DNA of 64,000 nt from Paenibacillus massiliensis 2301065 = DSM 16942 (lineage in GTDB: Bacteria > Bacillota > Bacilli > Paenibacillales > Paenibacillaceae): contig NZ_KB898197.1 in assembly GCF_000377505.1 (NCBI RefSeq), forward strand, positions 112,660 through 176,659. The letters run 5' to 3'. The translations under genes and the position numbers were made by a program. The notes below the pieces were generated by a model that was not told the DNA's origin, searched no databases, and saw only the letters and a program-made list of their open reading frames with translations. This document shows positions 1 to 7,556 of the stretch, piece after piece. The first letter of the stretch is position 1, and every line of letters begins with the position of its first letter.

Positions 1-2
1 AG

Positions 3-848
3 ACGACCACGATTACGTGGGTAGGGCATTCTACGTTCTTCATTCAATATATGGGATTGAATATCGTGACCGATCCGGTATGGGCTGAGCGCATGGCCTT
101 TAACCGCAGGCTCACTCCACCAGGCATCCCCATTCATGATGTGCCGCCACTTGATGTCATTCTGCTGTCTCATTCGCATTATGATCATATGCATATGGCA
201 TCCCTACGGAAGCTGTACAGTGCGGGTACTACGGTAATCGTTCCGGTGGGCTTGAAGTCGAAAATGATCCGCAAGGGCTTCCACCGCTGTCAGGAAATGA
301 ATTGGTGGGAGCATGTGATCGTGGGAGGAGTGCGTATCTCCTTTGTGCCTGCTCAGCACTGGACGCGTCGGACTCTGATGGATACGAATACATCCCATTG
401 GGGCGGCTTTGTGCTCCAATCCGAAGCGCATGTGAGCGGACACGGCGGCACACTGGATGCAAATCCTGAGGTAGCGTCCGAGGAGTTGGCCCCGATGCCG
501 CCTACTATATATTTTGTCGGGGATACCGGCTATTTCCGTGGCTTCAAGGAAATTGGCGAGCGGTTCCCGATTGATCTGACCTTAATGCCTATTGGTGCCT
601 ACGAGCCGGAATGGTTCATGACCTCCCAGCATGTGACGCCCGAGGAGGCGTTGCAGGGCTTCGTTGAGACAGGCTCCAAGCTCATGGTGCCCATGCATTA
701 TGGCACGTTCAAATTGGCTGATGATACGCCTCGGGAAGCGCTTGATAGGCTAGAGGTAGAGCGTGAACGACTCGGCATTGCGCCAGAGCGGATTCAGGTG
801 CTGGGCCACGGTGAGACTTTGAGGGTAGAGAATCATCTGCTCGGATAG
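3..848 (+). CDS. MBL-fold metallo-hydrolase (NAPE-PLD/UlaG-like), 5' partial
   Basis: Metallo-beta-lactamase-fold hydrolase cut by the left window edge. The reading frame is open from base 3, and the residues before the first in-window ATG (base 51) read TWVGHSTFFIQ, the usual first beta-strand of this family, so the true start lies upstream. The metal-binding HxHxDH signature appears as SHSHYDHMH near base 165. Later metal ligands are suggested by FVGDTGY (D near 530) and MHYGTF (H near 695). Cytoplasmic, with no signal peptide in the visible part. Relatives include N-acyl-phosphatidylethanolamine phospholipase D-like and UlaG-like enzymes; the substrate cannot be told. It ends convergent with the XRE regulator and shares a bidirectional terminator. 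Confidence 0.85.
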   Translation, partial: TTTITWVGHSTFFIQYMGLNIVTDPVWAERMAFNRRLTPPGIPIHDVPPLDVILLSHSHYDHMHMASLRKLYSAGTTVIVPVGLKSKMIRKGFHRCQEMNWWEHVIVGGVRISFVPAQHWTRRTLMDTNTSHWGGFVLQSEAHVSGHGGTLDANPEVASEELAPMPPTIYFVGDTGYFRGFKEIGERFPIDLTLMPIGAYEPEWFMTSQHVTPEEALQGFVETGSKLMVPMHYGTFKLADDTPREALDRLEVERERLGIAPERIQVLGHGETLRVENHLLG

Positions 849-863
849 GTATATGTTGACACC

Positions 864-928
864 CAAAAGAAACCATCCTTTGAAAATGCGGACACCGACC
901 ACACATTTCAAAGGAAAGGTTTCTTTTG
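864..928. terminator. Bidirectional terminator between MBL hydrolase and XRE gene
   Basis: A long inverted repeat pairs CAAAAGAAACC (864-874) with GGTTTCTTTTG (918-928). A second inner arm pairs TCCTTTGAAAATG (876 on) with CATTTCAAAGGA (904-915). A/T runs at both outer ends make it usable from either strand, as expected between two convergent genes. Confidence 0.8.
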
Positions 929-933
929 CTTTG

Positions 934-1488
934 TTAGGAGGGATAGTTCAAGATCATGCTCAGCCGGGTCATGCTCTGGCCGGAATTGTGGTACGAGTGC
1001 GGTCTGTCTGCCTTGAAGCGGATGGCATCCCCGGCATGCAGCGTGTACTCCTCGTTACCGACACTCAAGGACAGCTCGCCATCGAAGACAGTAATCCATT
1101 CCTCGGTTCCTTCAATATGTCCGCTTGCATCCAGGCTACCACCGGAATCAATCTCCACGTTATACACCTCACTGCGTCGCTCTTCATCAAAAGAAAACAT
1201 GGAATAGACACGATATCTACCACCATCCTCTAGCAATGGGCGAATGTCCTTTCTCTTCACAATCGTAGTATCTGGCTGAGGCTGGTGAATCAAGGAGGAG
1301 AAGGATATTTTGAGGCCATTGGCGATCTTCCAGATCGTCGTAATGGTAGGTGTCGATTCCCCGCGCTCGATCTGACCGATCATCGTCTTGCTGACGCCAG
1401 TTAATTCGGCAACCTTCTCCAGGCTGAGCTTCTTGTCAGCTCTGATCTTCTTGACGTTCTCGGCGATAATGGCATTAATATTCTCCAT
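934..1488 (-). CDS. XRE-family regulator with C-terminal cupin domain
   Basis: Transcriptional regulator of 184 residues. The N-terminal lambda-repressor-like helix-turn-helix covers about residues 5-65 (KLSLEKVAELTGVSKTMIGQ is the HTH core). A cupin sensor domain covers about residues 105-180 (GSLDASGHIEGTEEW, HAGDAIRFKADRPHSY). Members of this family usually bind a small metabolite in the cupin and control an adjacent transporter or catabolic gene. A good Shine-Dalgarno sequence (GGAGGAA) precedes the ATG on the minus strand. It is divergent from the LysE exporter at 1603, so that exporter is the likely target; the 115-base gap contains repeated TATAACG boxes. The effector is unknown. Confidence 0.9.
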   Translation of the reverse strand: MENINAIIAENVKKIRADKKLSLEKVAELTGVSKTMIGQIERGESTPTITTIWKIANGLKISFSSLIHQPQPDTTIVKRKDIRPLLEDGGRYRVYSMFSFDEERRSEVYNVEIDSGGSLDASGHIEGTEEWITVFDGELSLSVGNEEYTLHAGDAIRFKADRPHSYHNSGQSMTRLSMILNYPS

Positions 1489-1515
1489 GCGAATTCCTCC
1501 AAATTCTATTTACTT

Positions 1516-1579
1516 TATAACGACCGATATGTACAATAAAAAGATCAAATGCTATATAACGTCTAATTCGTTCGTTATA
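1516..1579. promoter_or_regulatory. Repeated TATAACG boxes, candidate operator
   Basis: The XRE/lysE intergenic region has TATAACG at 1516 and 1555 in direct orientation and its reverse complement CGTTATA at 1573-1579. The last two form an inverted repeat with 7-base arms and an 11-base gap. Placement between divergent regulator and exporter genes suggests an autoregulatory operator. This is inference. Confidence 0.4.
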
Positions 1580-1602
1580 ACATATGATAGGGGGAGCACA
1601 AC

Positions 1603-2184
1603 GTGCTGGGTTCTTTACTTATTTTTGCATTGGTCGCGAGCTTTACGCCTGGACCCAATAATATCATGGCGCTGATGCTTGCCAATCGATTCGGGCTGAG
1701 CAGAACGGTGAAGTTTTGTCTTGGTGTGGGGACCGGCTTCTTTATTATTATTCTGGTGTGCTGCTTCTTCAATGTAATGTTACATCATGCGTTGCCGAAG
1801 GCCGAGCCTGTGATGGCTGTGCTTGGCGCGCTATATCTAGTCTATCTGGCATTTAAAATGATGACAAGCAAGCTGGAGAATGATTCTGACTCGGGAGCTC
1901 GCCATAACAGCTTTCATGCAGGTATGCTGCTGCAATTCATTAATCCCAAAGGGATATTGTACGGAATTACAGTAACTTCAACTTTTATTCTTCCCAATAA
2001 TTCCTCGTACGCTGCCTTGTTGAGCTATTCTGTCATTGTAGCACTGATCGGGTGTATGGGTACCTTTAGCTGGAGTATCTTTGGTTCAGTCTTTCGTAGT
2101 CTGCTGGCGAAGTATCAGAGGGGGTTTAATGTGGTGATGGGGTTGCTGCTGATCTATTGTGCGGCTACCATTGTGATTCACTGA
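1603..2184 (+). CDS. LysE/RhtB-family amino-acid exporter
   Basis: Membrane exporter of 193 residues starting at GTG 1603, with AGGGGGAG about 10 bases upstream. It carries the LysE-family N-terminal motif ASFTPGPNNIMA (residues 10-21) and FINPKG near residue 110, and five to six hydrophobic segments. Family members export amino acids, amino-acid derivatives or related small molecules across the cytoplasmic membrane. The divergent XRE-cupin gene is probably its regulator. Length is usual for the family. The specific substrate is not deducible. Confidence 0.9.
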   Translation: MLGSLLIFALVASFTPGPNNIMALMLANRFGLSRTVKFCLGVGTGFFIIILVCCFFNVMLHHALPKAEPVMAVLGALYLVYLAFKMMTSKLENDSDSGARHNSFHAGMLLQFINPKGILYGITVTSTFILPNNSSYAALLSYSVIVALIGCMGTFSWSIFGSVFRSLLAKYQRGFNVVMGLLLIYCAATIVIH

Positions 2185-2223
2185 GTAGGCAGGGATACGG
2201 AGATACTAACTATTTTCAACAAT

Positions 2224-2270
2224 AAAAGCCGTGAGATCAAGGACGAGTGCCCTGATTTCACGGCTTTTTG
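2224..2270. terminator. Terminator after LysE exporter
   Basis: AAAAGCCGTGAGATCA pairs with TGATTTCACGGCTTTTT around a short loop. The stem is flanked by A-run and T-run, so it can serve both the LysE gene and the minus-strand heme operon. Confidence 0.85.
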
Positions 2271-2387
2271 CAAGCTAAGCTATAAGTGCTAGTATCAACG
2301 GATAGCGGGGAAGCCTTGGAAACGTCTTGGAAAAGCGGATTGTCCGTTTCCAGGCTCGCTGCTCTCAGCTGTTCTCAGCTGTTCATC

Positions 2388-2735
2388 TTAGCCTGCCTCA
2401 GACTCACTCAAAAATGCACTTTCGTTGGAAAGGGGATGGCGGACGATTTTGACATCATAGAAGGAAATCTTGTTATCCAGAATGTAATCCGGAATCTGAC
2501 GATGGGAATGGGATTCACGGAATGCATCGCTGCGGGTCCACGCCTGGAAATTCTCTCTTGCTTCCCAGCGTGTCACGACAGTCACTTCATCATAATCGCC
2601 CTTATGGTCAGTCAGCATGACCTCCAGTCCCAAAAAGCCCTCCATAGTCTCTACCTTGCCTACCTTATTAAAGCGTTCGATGAGCTGATCTGCATAGCCT
2701 TTTTTCAATTGCGAAGTGTTCGTTACAATTACCAT
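2388..2735 (-). CDS. isdG: IsdG-type heme-degrading monooxygenase
   Basis: Antibiotic-biosynthesis-monooxygenase-fold protein of 115 residues. The three positions that form the IsdG/IsdI catalytic triad are in place: N6 (MVIVTNTSQ), W66 (FQAWTRSDAF) and H76 (ESHSH). In that family the enzyme opens imported heme in the cytoplasm and releases iron. A perfect AGGAGGT lies before the ATG. It is the last gene of a tightly spaced minus-strand operon, 5 bases after the ABC ATPase, so import and heme breakdown are co-expressed. The product type (staphylobilin, biliverdin or other) cannot be predicted. Confidence 0.85.
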   Translation of the reverse strand: MVIVTNTSQLKKGYADQLIERFNKVGKVETMEGFLGLEVMLTDHKGDYDEVTVVTRWEARENFQAWTRSDAFRESHSHRQIPDYILDNKISFYDVKIVRHPLSNESAFLSESEAG

Positions 2736-2740
2736 TCTTA

Positions 2741-3529
2741 TTACCTCCTATGATGTAATCCTGTACTCGGAATGATTAAGGGATATCCGTCCATGAACGT
2801 CACCCTGGCCTCCAGTTCGTAGACCTGACGCAGGAAATCTGCGGTTAACAGCGTGCTCGGCTCACCATCTGCGACGATGCGTCCACGCTTCATGGCAATC
2901 ATGTAGTCACAATATGCAGCAGCCTGCTGCAGATCATGAAGCACCATGACGATGGTAAGCTTTCGCTTGCGATTCAGGTCTGTCAGCATGTTCATTAAAT
3001 CCAGCTGATGAGCCATATCCAGATAAGTGGTTGGTTCATCGAGCAGCAGAATATCCGTTTGTTGGGCGAGCGCCATCGCAATACGCGCCTTTTGCTGTTC
3101 ACCTCCAGATAGAGTATGGATAAGCCGATCCGCGTAAGCCAGAACTCCCGTAGCTGTCATTGCTGCCTGGATAGCTTCTTCGTCCTCATCATTCAGTCGT
3201 CTGCTCAGCAGACGCTTATGGGGAGAGCGACCATAGGCTACAAGCTCCTTGACGGTTAGATCGGGGAAGCCCTCGCGGGACTGGGGAAGCATAGCCACCA
3301 ATGTGGCGAATTGTCTGGGCGATAACGTATCCGCAGGCTGCTCTATGATGTGAATCTGACCCTGCTGTATACGTAGCAGACGAGTAACGGCCTTAAGGAG
3401 TGTGGATTTGCCAGAGCCATTCGGCCCAACAATTGCTGTCATTTGTCCCTGTGGGAACAGGGCCTCAATGTCCTTCAGACGGAAGCCGCCACGCTCTACG
3501 ACAAGCTCCCTAATATCAATGGCCTTCAT
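2741..3529 (-). CDS. Heme/iron-complex ABC transporter, ATP-binding protein
   Basis: FecE/BtuD-type ATPase of 262 residues. Walker A is GPNGSGKST (near residue 36), the signature LSGGEQQKARIAMALAQ, Walker B ILLLDEP, and the switch histidine lies in VLHDLQQAA. Its start overlaps the permease stop by 4 bases, so translation is coupled. It powers import of the ligand bound by the lipoprotein at 4527. Heme is the most likely substrate because the operon ends with an IsdG-type enzyme and faces an Isd operon; a siderophore remains possible. Confidence 0.9.
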   Translation of the reverse strand: MKAIDIRELVVERGGFRLKDIEALFPQGQMTAIVGPNGSGKSTLLKAVTRLLRIQQGQIHIIEQPADTLSPRQFATLVAMLPQSREGFPDLTVKELVAYGRSPHKRLLSRRLNDEDEEAIQAAMTATGVLAYADRLIHTLSGGEQQKARIAMALAQQTDILLLDEPTTYLDMAHQLDLMNMLTDLNRKRKLTIVMVLHDLQQAAAYCDYMIAMKRGRIVADGEPSTLLTADFLRQVYELEARVTFMDGYPLIIPSTGLHHRR

Positions 3530-4530
3530 GTCATGGCTCCTCGCTTCCTTAATAGGATCAAGAAGAATGGGGCACCAAGGCAGGCCAGCAATATTCCTAC
3601 CGGCAGCTCGATCGGATCGAACCAGGAGCGTGCGATCGTATCCGCGAATACGACCAGCGCTGCTCCACCCAGCATCGAGGCTGGTAGCAGCACACGGTAA
3701 TCCTCTCCGGCGATCAGCCGAATCATATGCGGTACGACGAGACCTACGAATCCTACCAGCCCAGCGACGCTTACTGCAGCTCCTGCCAGCAGTGAGGCTA
3801 GTAGGATAATCAGCACACGCTGCAGCTCTACTCTCTGACCGAGCAGCTTGGCGGCATCGTCTCCGAGAAGCAGCACATTCGCCGGGCGAATAGCAGCCAG
3901 AGAGAGCACCAGTCCGATCAGCGCATAGGGAGTAATGAAGCTTAGATGATACCAGCTACGACCGTTCAAGCCACCGGCGAGCCAAGGTAATACGGCTTGG
4001 ACTCTATCGCTGTAGATGACCATAATGCCGTTGGTAACTGCACCGAGAAGGGCGTTAACCGCAACTCCTGCAAGTACAATCTTCACCGGCGAGGCCCCTT
4101 TATCCCAAGCGAGTACATACACTACAACTGAGGTGAGGAAGGCACCAGCGAATGCAGCAACAGGGAGCAGGTACCCCAATTGTGGCAGCATGACCATGCA
4201 GATCATGGCCGCCAGCCCACCGCCAGCCGAGACGCCTATAATTCCTGGATCAGCGAGAGCATTCCTCATCACACCTTGGAGCAGTGCACCCGAGGCTGCG
4301 AGGCAGGCTCCGACCAGGAGTCCAGTCAGCACACGCGGAATCCGAAGATCCATGATGATGGTGGTGTAGGCCGTGTTGTCTTGGCCTGTGAGCGTCTGCA
4401 CAATATCCCGCAGAGAGATAGGAACCGAGCCATAGGTAAGGCCATACAGGCATGAAGCGATGAGTAGAACAGGCAATATCAGCATGACGAGGCGTCTGCG
4501 TCGATCCCGCTGCTGTACTTGGGGCATCAA
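3526..4530 (-). CDS. FecCD-family permease of heme/iron-complex importer
   Basis: Integral membrane permease of 334 residues with about ten hydrophobic segments. Family motifs are LRIPRVLTGLLVGACLAASG near residue 48, NALADPGIIGVSAGG near 90, and GLVGFVGLVVPHMIRL near 255, the last being the ATPase-coupling region. It pairs with the ATPase at 2741 and the lipoprotein at 4527; both junctions overlap by 4 bases. It moves the iron ligand across the cytoplasmic membrane. Confidence 0.9.
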   Translation of the reverse strand: MMPQVQQRDRRRRLVMLILPVLLIASCLYGLTYGSVPISLRDIVQTLTGQDNTAYTTIIMDLRIPRVLTGLLVGACLAASGALLQGVMRNALADPGIIGVSAGGGLAAMICMVMLPQLGYLLPVAAFAGAFLTSVVVYVLAWDKGASPVKIVLAGVAVNALLGAVTNGIMVIYSDRVQAVLPWLAGGLNGRSWYHLSFITPYALIGLVLSLAAIRPANVLLLGDDAAKLLGQRVELQRVLIILLASLLAGAAVSVAGLVGFVGLVVPHMIRLIAGEDYRVLLPASMLGGAALVVFADTIARSWFDPIELPVGILLACLGAPFFLILLRKRGAMT

Positions 4531-5507
4531 CGGACATCCCTCAGGATGCTACCGAGCACATCCAGGGCTTCAGTGACCCGGGTGCCCGGGTTCGTACCGA
4601 ACAAATCCGAAGGCAGGACCTCGACACGACCGGATTGAATGGCACTCATCCGATTCCAGGCCGCATTGACTTGCATTTCTTTTAGAAATCCACTCTTGAC
4701 GGCCTCTGGATTCCCGTGGGTAATGATCAGCACGAATTCGGGATCTGCTTCAATAATTCGCTCCGTGTTCAGCTGTGCATATTGTGGATAGTTCTCTAGC
4801 TGTGGGAAGTCCGCAGCAATGTTAGCTCCACCAGCAAGGCTTAATAGATCCCCGCTTAGTGAATTGGGGAGAGCAGCCATGTAAGTGCCTGGTGCCCCAT
4901 AGACCATCAGTACACGTGGCTTATTAGCTGGAACCTGCTGGGACAAGGTAGCAAGCTTGCCATTGAGTGTCTCAATCAGCTTGGCAGCTTCAGCCTCCTT
5001 GTGCAGCATGCTGCCGAACAGCTCAATCTGTTGCTTGATATCTGCCACCGAGTTAGCACTGGTAAGGACCATTCTGGAACCAAGGCTCTCAACGGTTGCA
5101 GTATCCTTGGCATTCAGAGCGGCATTACCCAGTACAACGTCAGGCTTGACGTAAGCGATCTTCTCCAGATCCAGCTCGTGGGTCGTTCCGATCTGCTCGA
5201 CCTGTTCAGCCGCCTCTGGAACAGGCCCGCCCTCTACTGCAGGTCTACCAACAAGCTGTCCGCCAAGTGCATAGATGACATCCATATCCCCGCTGCTTAG
5301 TGCGGCAATTCGCTCAGGAACCTGATTGAATGTAATGGATCGTCCGGCAAAATCAGTAATGCTGTAGGACGCTGCGGTGTTGGAGGAGGGGGAGGGACTG
5401 CCAGCACCGGATGCCGATAGGTGGGCATCTCCAGTACCAGTAGCACAGCCTGATAGGGCAAATAGTAGAAACCCAGCACCAAGCAGGCCGTTTATTTTTG
5501 TACGCAT
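4527..5507 (-). CDS. Heme/iron-complex ABC transporter, substrate-binding lipoprotein
   Basis: Periplasmic-binding-type lipoprotein of 326 residues. The start is the ATG at 5507 because CAGGAGTG lies just upstream on the minus strand; a longer frame reaches 5594 but lacks a ribosome site. A lipobox (LFALSGCATG) gives the lipid-modified cysteine. The rest is the type III (FhuD/BtuF/IsdE) fold, with the conserved IITHGNPEAV histidine segment equivalent to the heme-ligand histidine region of IsdE. It is the first gene of the Fur-box-controlled minus operon. Heme is the probable ligand from context; the IsdE-type axial methionine motif is not evident, so another iron complex is possible. Confidence 0.85.
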   Translation of the reverse strand: MRTKINGLLGAGFLLFALSGCATGTGDAHLSASGAGSPSPSSNTAASYSITDFAGRSITFNQVPERIAALSSGDMDVIYALGGQLVGRPAVEGGPVPEAAEQVEQIGTTHELDLEKIAYVKPDVVLGNAALNAKDTATVESLGSRMVLTSANSVADIKQQIELFGSMLHKEAEAAKLIETLNGKLATLSQQVPANKPRVLMVYGAPGTYMAALPNSLSGDLLSLAGGANIAADFPQLENYPQYAQLNTERIIEADPEFVLIITHGNPEAVKSGFLKEMQVNAAWNRMSAIQSGRVEVLPSDLFGTNPGTRVTEALDVLGSILRDVR

Positions 5508-5604
5508 AAGACAAACACTCCTGTGGTCAATCTGATAATAAAGATTCAAAATGTGAAAATTAAAATTCGTGGAAATTAATAGAAAGAGAAGCAATTTGAT
5601 TAAA

Positions 5605-5619
5605 TGATAATGAATATCA
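5605..5619. promoter_or_regulatory. Fur box, minus-strand heme operon
   Basis: TGATAATGAATATCA matches the 7-1-7 Fur consensus (TGATAAT-N-ATTATCA) at 13 of 14 positions. It lies about 100 bases upstream of the binding-protein start at 5507 and predicts iron repression of that operon. Confidence 0.75.
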
Positions 5620-5671
5620 ATATCACTGTCAACAGAATTATGAAATAATCTTAATGAATTTTACAAACCTA

Positions 5672-5942
5672 TTGACAACTTAAAAACGAGTGGGCTAATA
5701 TCAAGGCGAGTTGTCATGTCATGCCTGTTTTTTACATATATCAAAGAGGTGAGGCCTATAGGTAGCTTGAAAGTGCTATTTTTAAAATGCTGTTAAAAGA
5801 ATTTGTGTAGTCTTAATTGCACCTAAAACGCACCTAGAGCTTGAGAGCTAAGTAACTGTAAACAGCACTGAAGTCAGGCATGCTGACGCAACAAAGATAC
5901 ACATCAAAAAGCAAAAATTGCCTGTCGAGGGCAATATTTTTT
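5672..5942 (+). ncRNA. Candidate small RNA or leader between two Fur boxes
   Basis: A strong sigma-A-like promoter (TTGACA 5672-5677, 18-base spacer, TAATAT 5696-5701) faces right. About 235 bases later a hairpin (ATTGCC 5917-5922 with GGCAAT 5930-5935) is followed by six Ts. No convincing reading frame with a ribosome site lies between them, but several local inverted repeats do (for example TCAG..CTGA near 5875). The unit sits just before the Fur box of the NEAT operon. It could be a free small RNA or an attenuated leader. No known family was recognised. Confidence 0.3.
5914..5942 (+). terminator. Terminator upstream of NEAT operon
   Basis: A six-base stem (ATTGCC/GGCAAT, loop of seven) is followed by ATTTTTT. 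It insulates the NEAT operon or ends the transcript started at about 5708. Confidence 0.6.
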
Positions 5943-5952
5943 CAGGATTTAT

Positions 5953-5967
5953 TGAGAATGATAATCA
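5953..5967. promoter_or_regulatory. Fur box overlapping promoter of NEAT operon
   Basis: TGAGAATGATAATCA matches the 7-1-7 Fur consensus at 12 of 14 positions. It overlaps a plausible -35 (TTGAGA 5952-5957), so bound Fur would block transcription of the gene at 6028. An extra half-site (ATTATCA) lies at 5990-5996. Confidence 0.7.
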
Positions 5968-6027
5968 ATTGCTATTAACTTAAATTTTGATTATCACTCG
6001 GTGGACTTTGGTAAGGAGAGACAAGAA

Positions 6028-6873
6028 ATGTTCAAGAAAAAGTGGTTCGGTCCTGTCCTGTGGGCAGCGATTATCGGAGTAGGTCTTACTTGGGGGCCAG
6101 GATTGCAGGCTTCAGCGGCAGACAAGGCATTGAAGAATGGAGAATACACGTTGGATTACAACATTCTCAAGGCGGAGAATGACTCGGTATCCATGGCTAA
6201 CGATTACTTTGAGAAGCCTGCCCGGATCTACGTCAAGGACTCGAAGATTGAGATGGAGATCCAATTGAATCATAGCGAATGGATTACAGATTTCAAGACG
6301 GCTCGTGGCAGTAGTTATTCCGATGTGCGTGTAATCAGCAATAACGCGGCCAAGGATACTCGCGTGGTGCGATTCCCGGTGGAGAGTCTTTCGACTCCGC
6401 TGAAATCACAGATTCACGTGACGGTACCTTCCGTCGATTATGATCACGATTACACCATTCGCTTTGACTTCAAGCAGGACAGCCTTACCCAAATCAACGC
6501 ATCACAGACCGCACAGAAATCTTCTTCTGCCTCCGGCACTGCAGCTTCCAAGGATACGAAAGTATCTAAGGACGTCAAGGCTGCTTCTGGATCAGCTCCA
6601 GCAGCGTCTGCAAGCACCGAGAGCAAGCAGTCAACGGATACCAAGGTAGTATCTTCCTCGTCACAGGTAGCATCGTCAACAGGTGGCCAAGCTGCTGGAA
6701 AAGCATCCGTTGCCGAATCTCAGCAAAGCGGTGCGGTGGCCGCGAACACTGTAAATCAGCCAATAGAGGATAATCCGCATACTGGAGATGAGGTTCCTTA
6801 TGGCTGGCTGCTTGTAGGCCTTGCTGTATCTGCCCTGTTCCTCGGAAGAACGGTGCTGGCGGCTAAGAAATAA
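6028..6873 (+). CDS. isdC: Cell-wall anchored NEAT heme-binding protein (IsdC-like)
   Basis: Surface protein of 281 residues. ATG 6028 is chosen because AAGGAGAG lies 8 bases before it. Order: signal peptide (about 1-31), one NEAT domain (about 36-150), a long Ser/Ala/Lys-rich wall-spanning linker, and a sorting signal NPHTG at 249-253 followed by a hydrophobic segment and the tail AAKK. The NEAT domain carries both heme elements: the S-x4-Y helix (SMANDY) and the Y-x3-Y strand (YDHDY). NPxTG signals are cut by class B sortases, and one is encoded at 14805. It would relay heme through the wall to the IsdE-type lipoprotein. It is the first gene of the Fur-controlled plus-strand operon. Confidence 0.85.
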   Translation: MFKKKWFGPVLWAAIIGVGLTWGPGLQASAADKALKNGEYTLDYNILKAENDSVSMANDYFEKPARIYVKDSKIEMEIQLNHSEWITDFKTARGSSYSDVRVISNNAAKDTRVVRFPVESLSTPLKSQIHVTVPSVDYDHDYTIRFDFKQDSLTQINASQTAQKSSSASGTAASKDTKVSKDVKAASGSAPAASASTESKQSTDTKVVSSSSQVASSTGGQAAGKASVAESQQSGAVAANTVNQPIEDNPHTGDEVPYGWLLVGLAVSALFLGRTVLAAKK

Positions 6874-6930
6874 GCTTGACGAACACGAATGGATTCCAAC
6901 CAAACCCCAATAAAGAGGAGAATGATATCC

Positions 6931-7401
6931 ATGAAAAAAATGATGCTTCCCGTAATGGCTTTGATCCTGTCCCTGTTCACAGTACTTGGTTCTGCTTCAG
7001 CAGCAACAACAGCAACAGCAGCAGCCCCGGCTGACGGCAATTATACAGTTCAATTCAAGGTGCTTAAGGATGGTACAGATACGGCTTCCATGATGGATAC
7101 TTACACCGTGAAACCAGCCCAAATCAAGGTGACTAACGGTCAGGCTTATGCTTACGTGACTTTGAAGAACAGCAGCTGGATTACTAAATTCCAGGTAGAA
7201 CAAAATGGACAATATGTGAACGCTGAAGTGATCAGCACGAACCCAACAGCGAACACACGTGTTGTGGGATTCCCGGTAGCAGACCTGTCCGCGAAGCTGA
7301 ATGCATACACTGAGGTGTCTGTACCAGCGATCAACTACAGTGGCCAATATGAAGTGCAGATCAAATTCGACACAGCTACACTGGCTGTTGCGGCCCAATA
7401 A
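6931..7401 (+). CDS. Secreted single-NEAT hemophore
   Basis: Protein of 156 residues starting at ATG 6931, 10 bases after AGAGGAG; the upstream ATG at 6922 is too close to that site. It has a signal peptide (about 1-25, AlaSerAla-type cleavage) and then one NEAT domain filling the rest. Heme elements are intact: S-x4-Y in SMMDTY and Y-x3-Y in YSGQY. There is no sorting signal or membrane anchor, so it should be released, like the IsdX1 hemophore of Bacillus anthracis. It lies between the anchored and giant NEAT genes in the same operon. Likely role: capture extracellular heme and hand it to anchored NEAT proteins. Confidence 0.85.
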   Translation: MKKMMLPVMALILSLFTVLGSASAATTATAAAPADGNYTVQFKVLKDGTDTASMMDTYTVKPAQIKVTNGQAYAYVTLKNSSWITKFQVEQNGQYVNAEVISTNPTANTRVVGFPVADLSAKLNAYTEVSVPAINYSGQYEVQIKFDTATLAVAAQ

Positions 7402-7448
7402 TAAAGCAAATCTAACAACCTTTGTTTTTTACGAGCACTCCAGCTGTT

Positions 7449-7469
7449 GCAGCCGCTGCTAGTGGCTGC
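7449..7469. other. GC-rich hairpin between NEAT genes
   Basis: GCAGCC (7449-7454) pairs with GGCTGC (7464-7469) in the 155-base gap between the hemophore and giant NEAT genes. There is no T-run, so it is not a terminator; it could mark an RNA-processing site or attenuate read-through. Confidence 0.35.
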
Positions 7470-7556
7470 GACGGATCTGGGGGCCGGTTCATTATGAATA
7501 TAAACAGCGGACGCGAGCAGATCGCGGCTACATTTGATTAAGGGGAGAACATTACA

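Noticed and set aside
2286..2753. A plus-strand frame of 155 codons opposite isdG.
   Set aside because: The minus-strand IsdG has all catalytic residues and an ideal ribosome site; the plus frame has neither.
5745..5765. AGGTGAGGC followed by CTATAGG recalls the first strand of the ykoK (M-box) magnesium leader.
   Set aside because: The rest of the M-box (the GCCACTGCCC and CAGTGCTAAAGC-type segments) is missing and the neighbours are heme genes, so the short match is likely chance.
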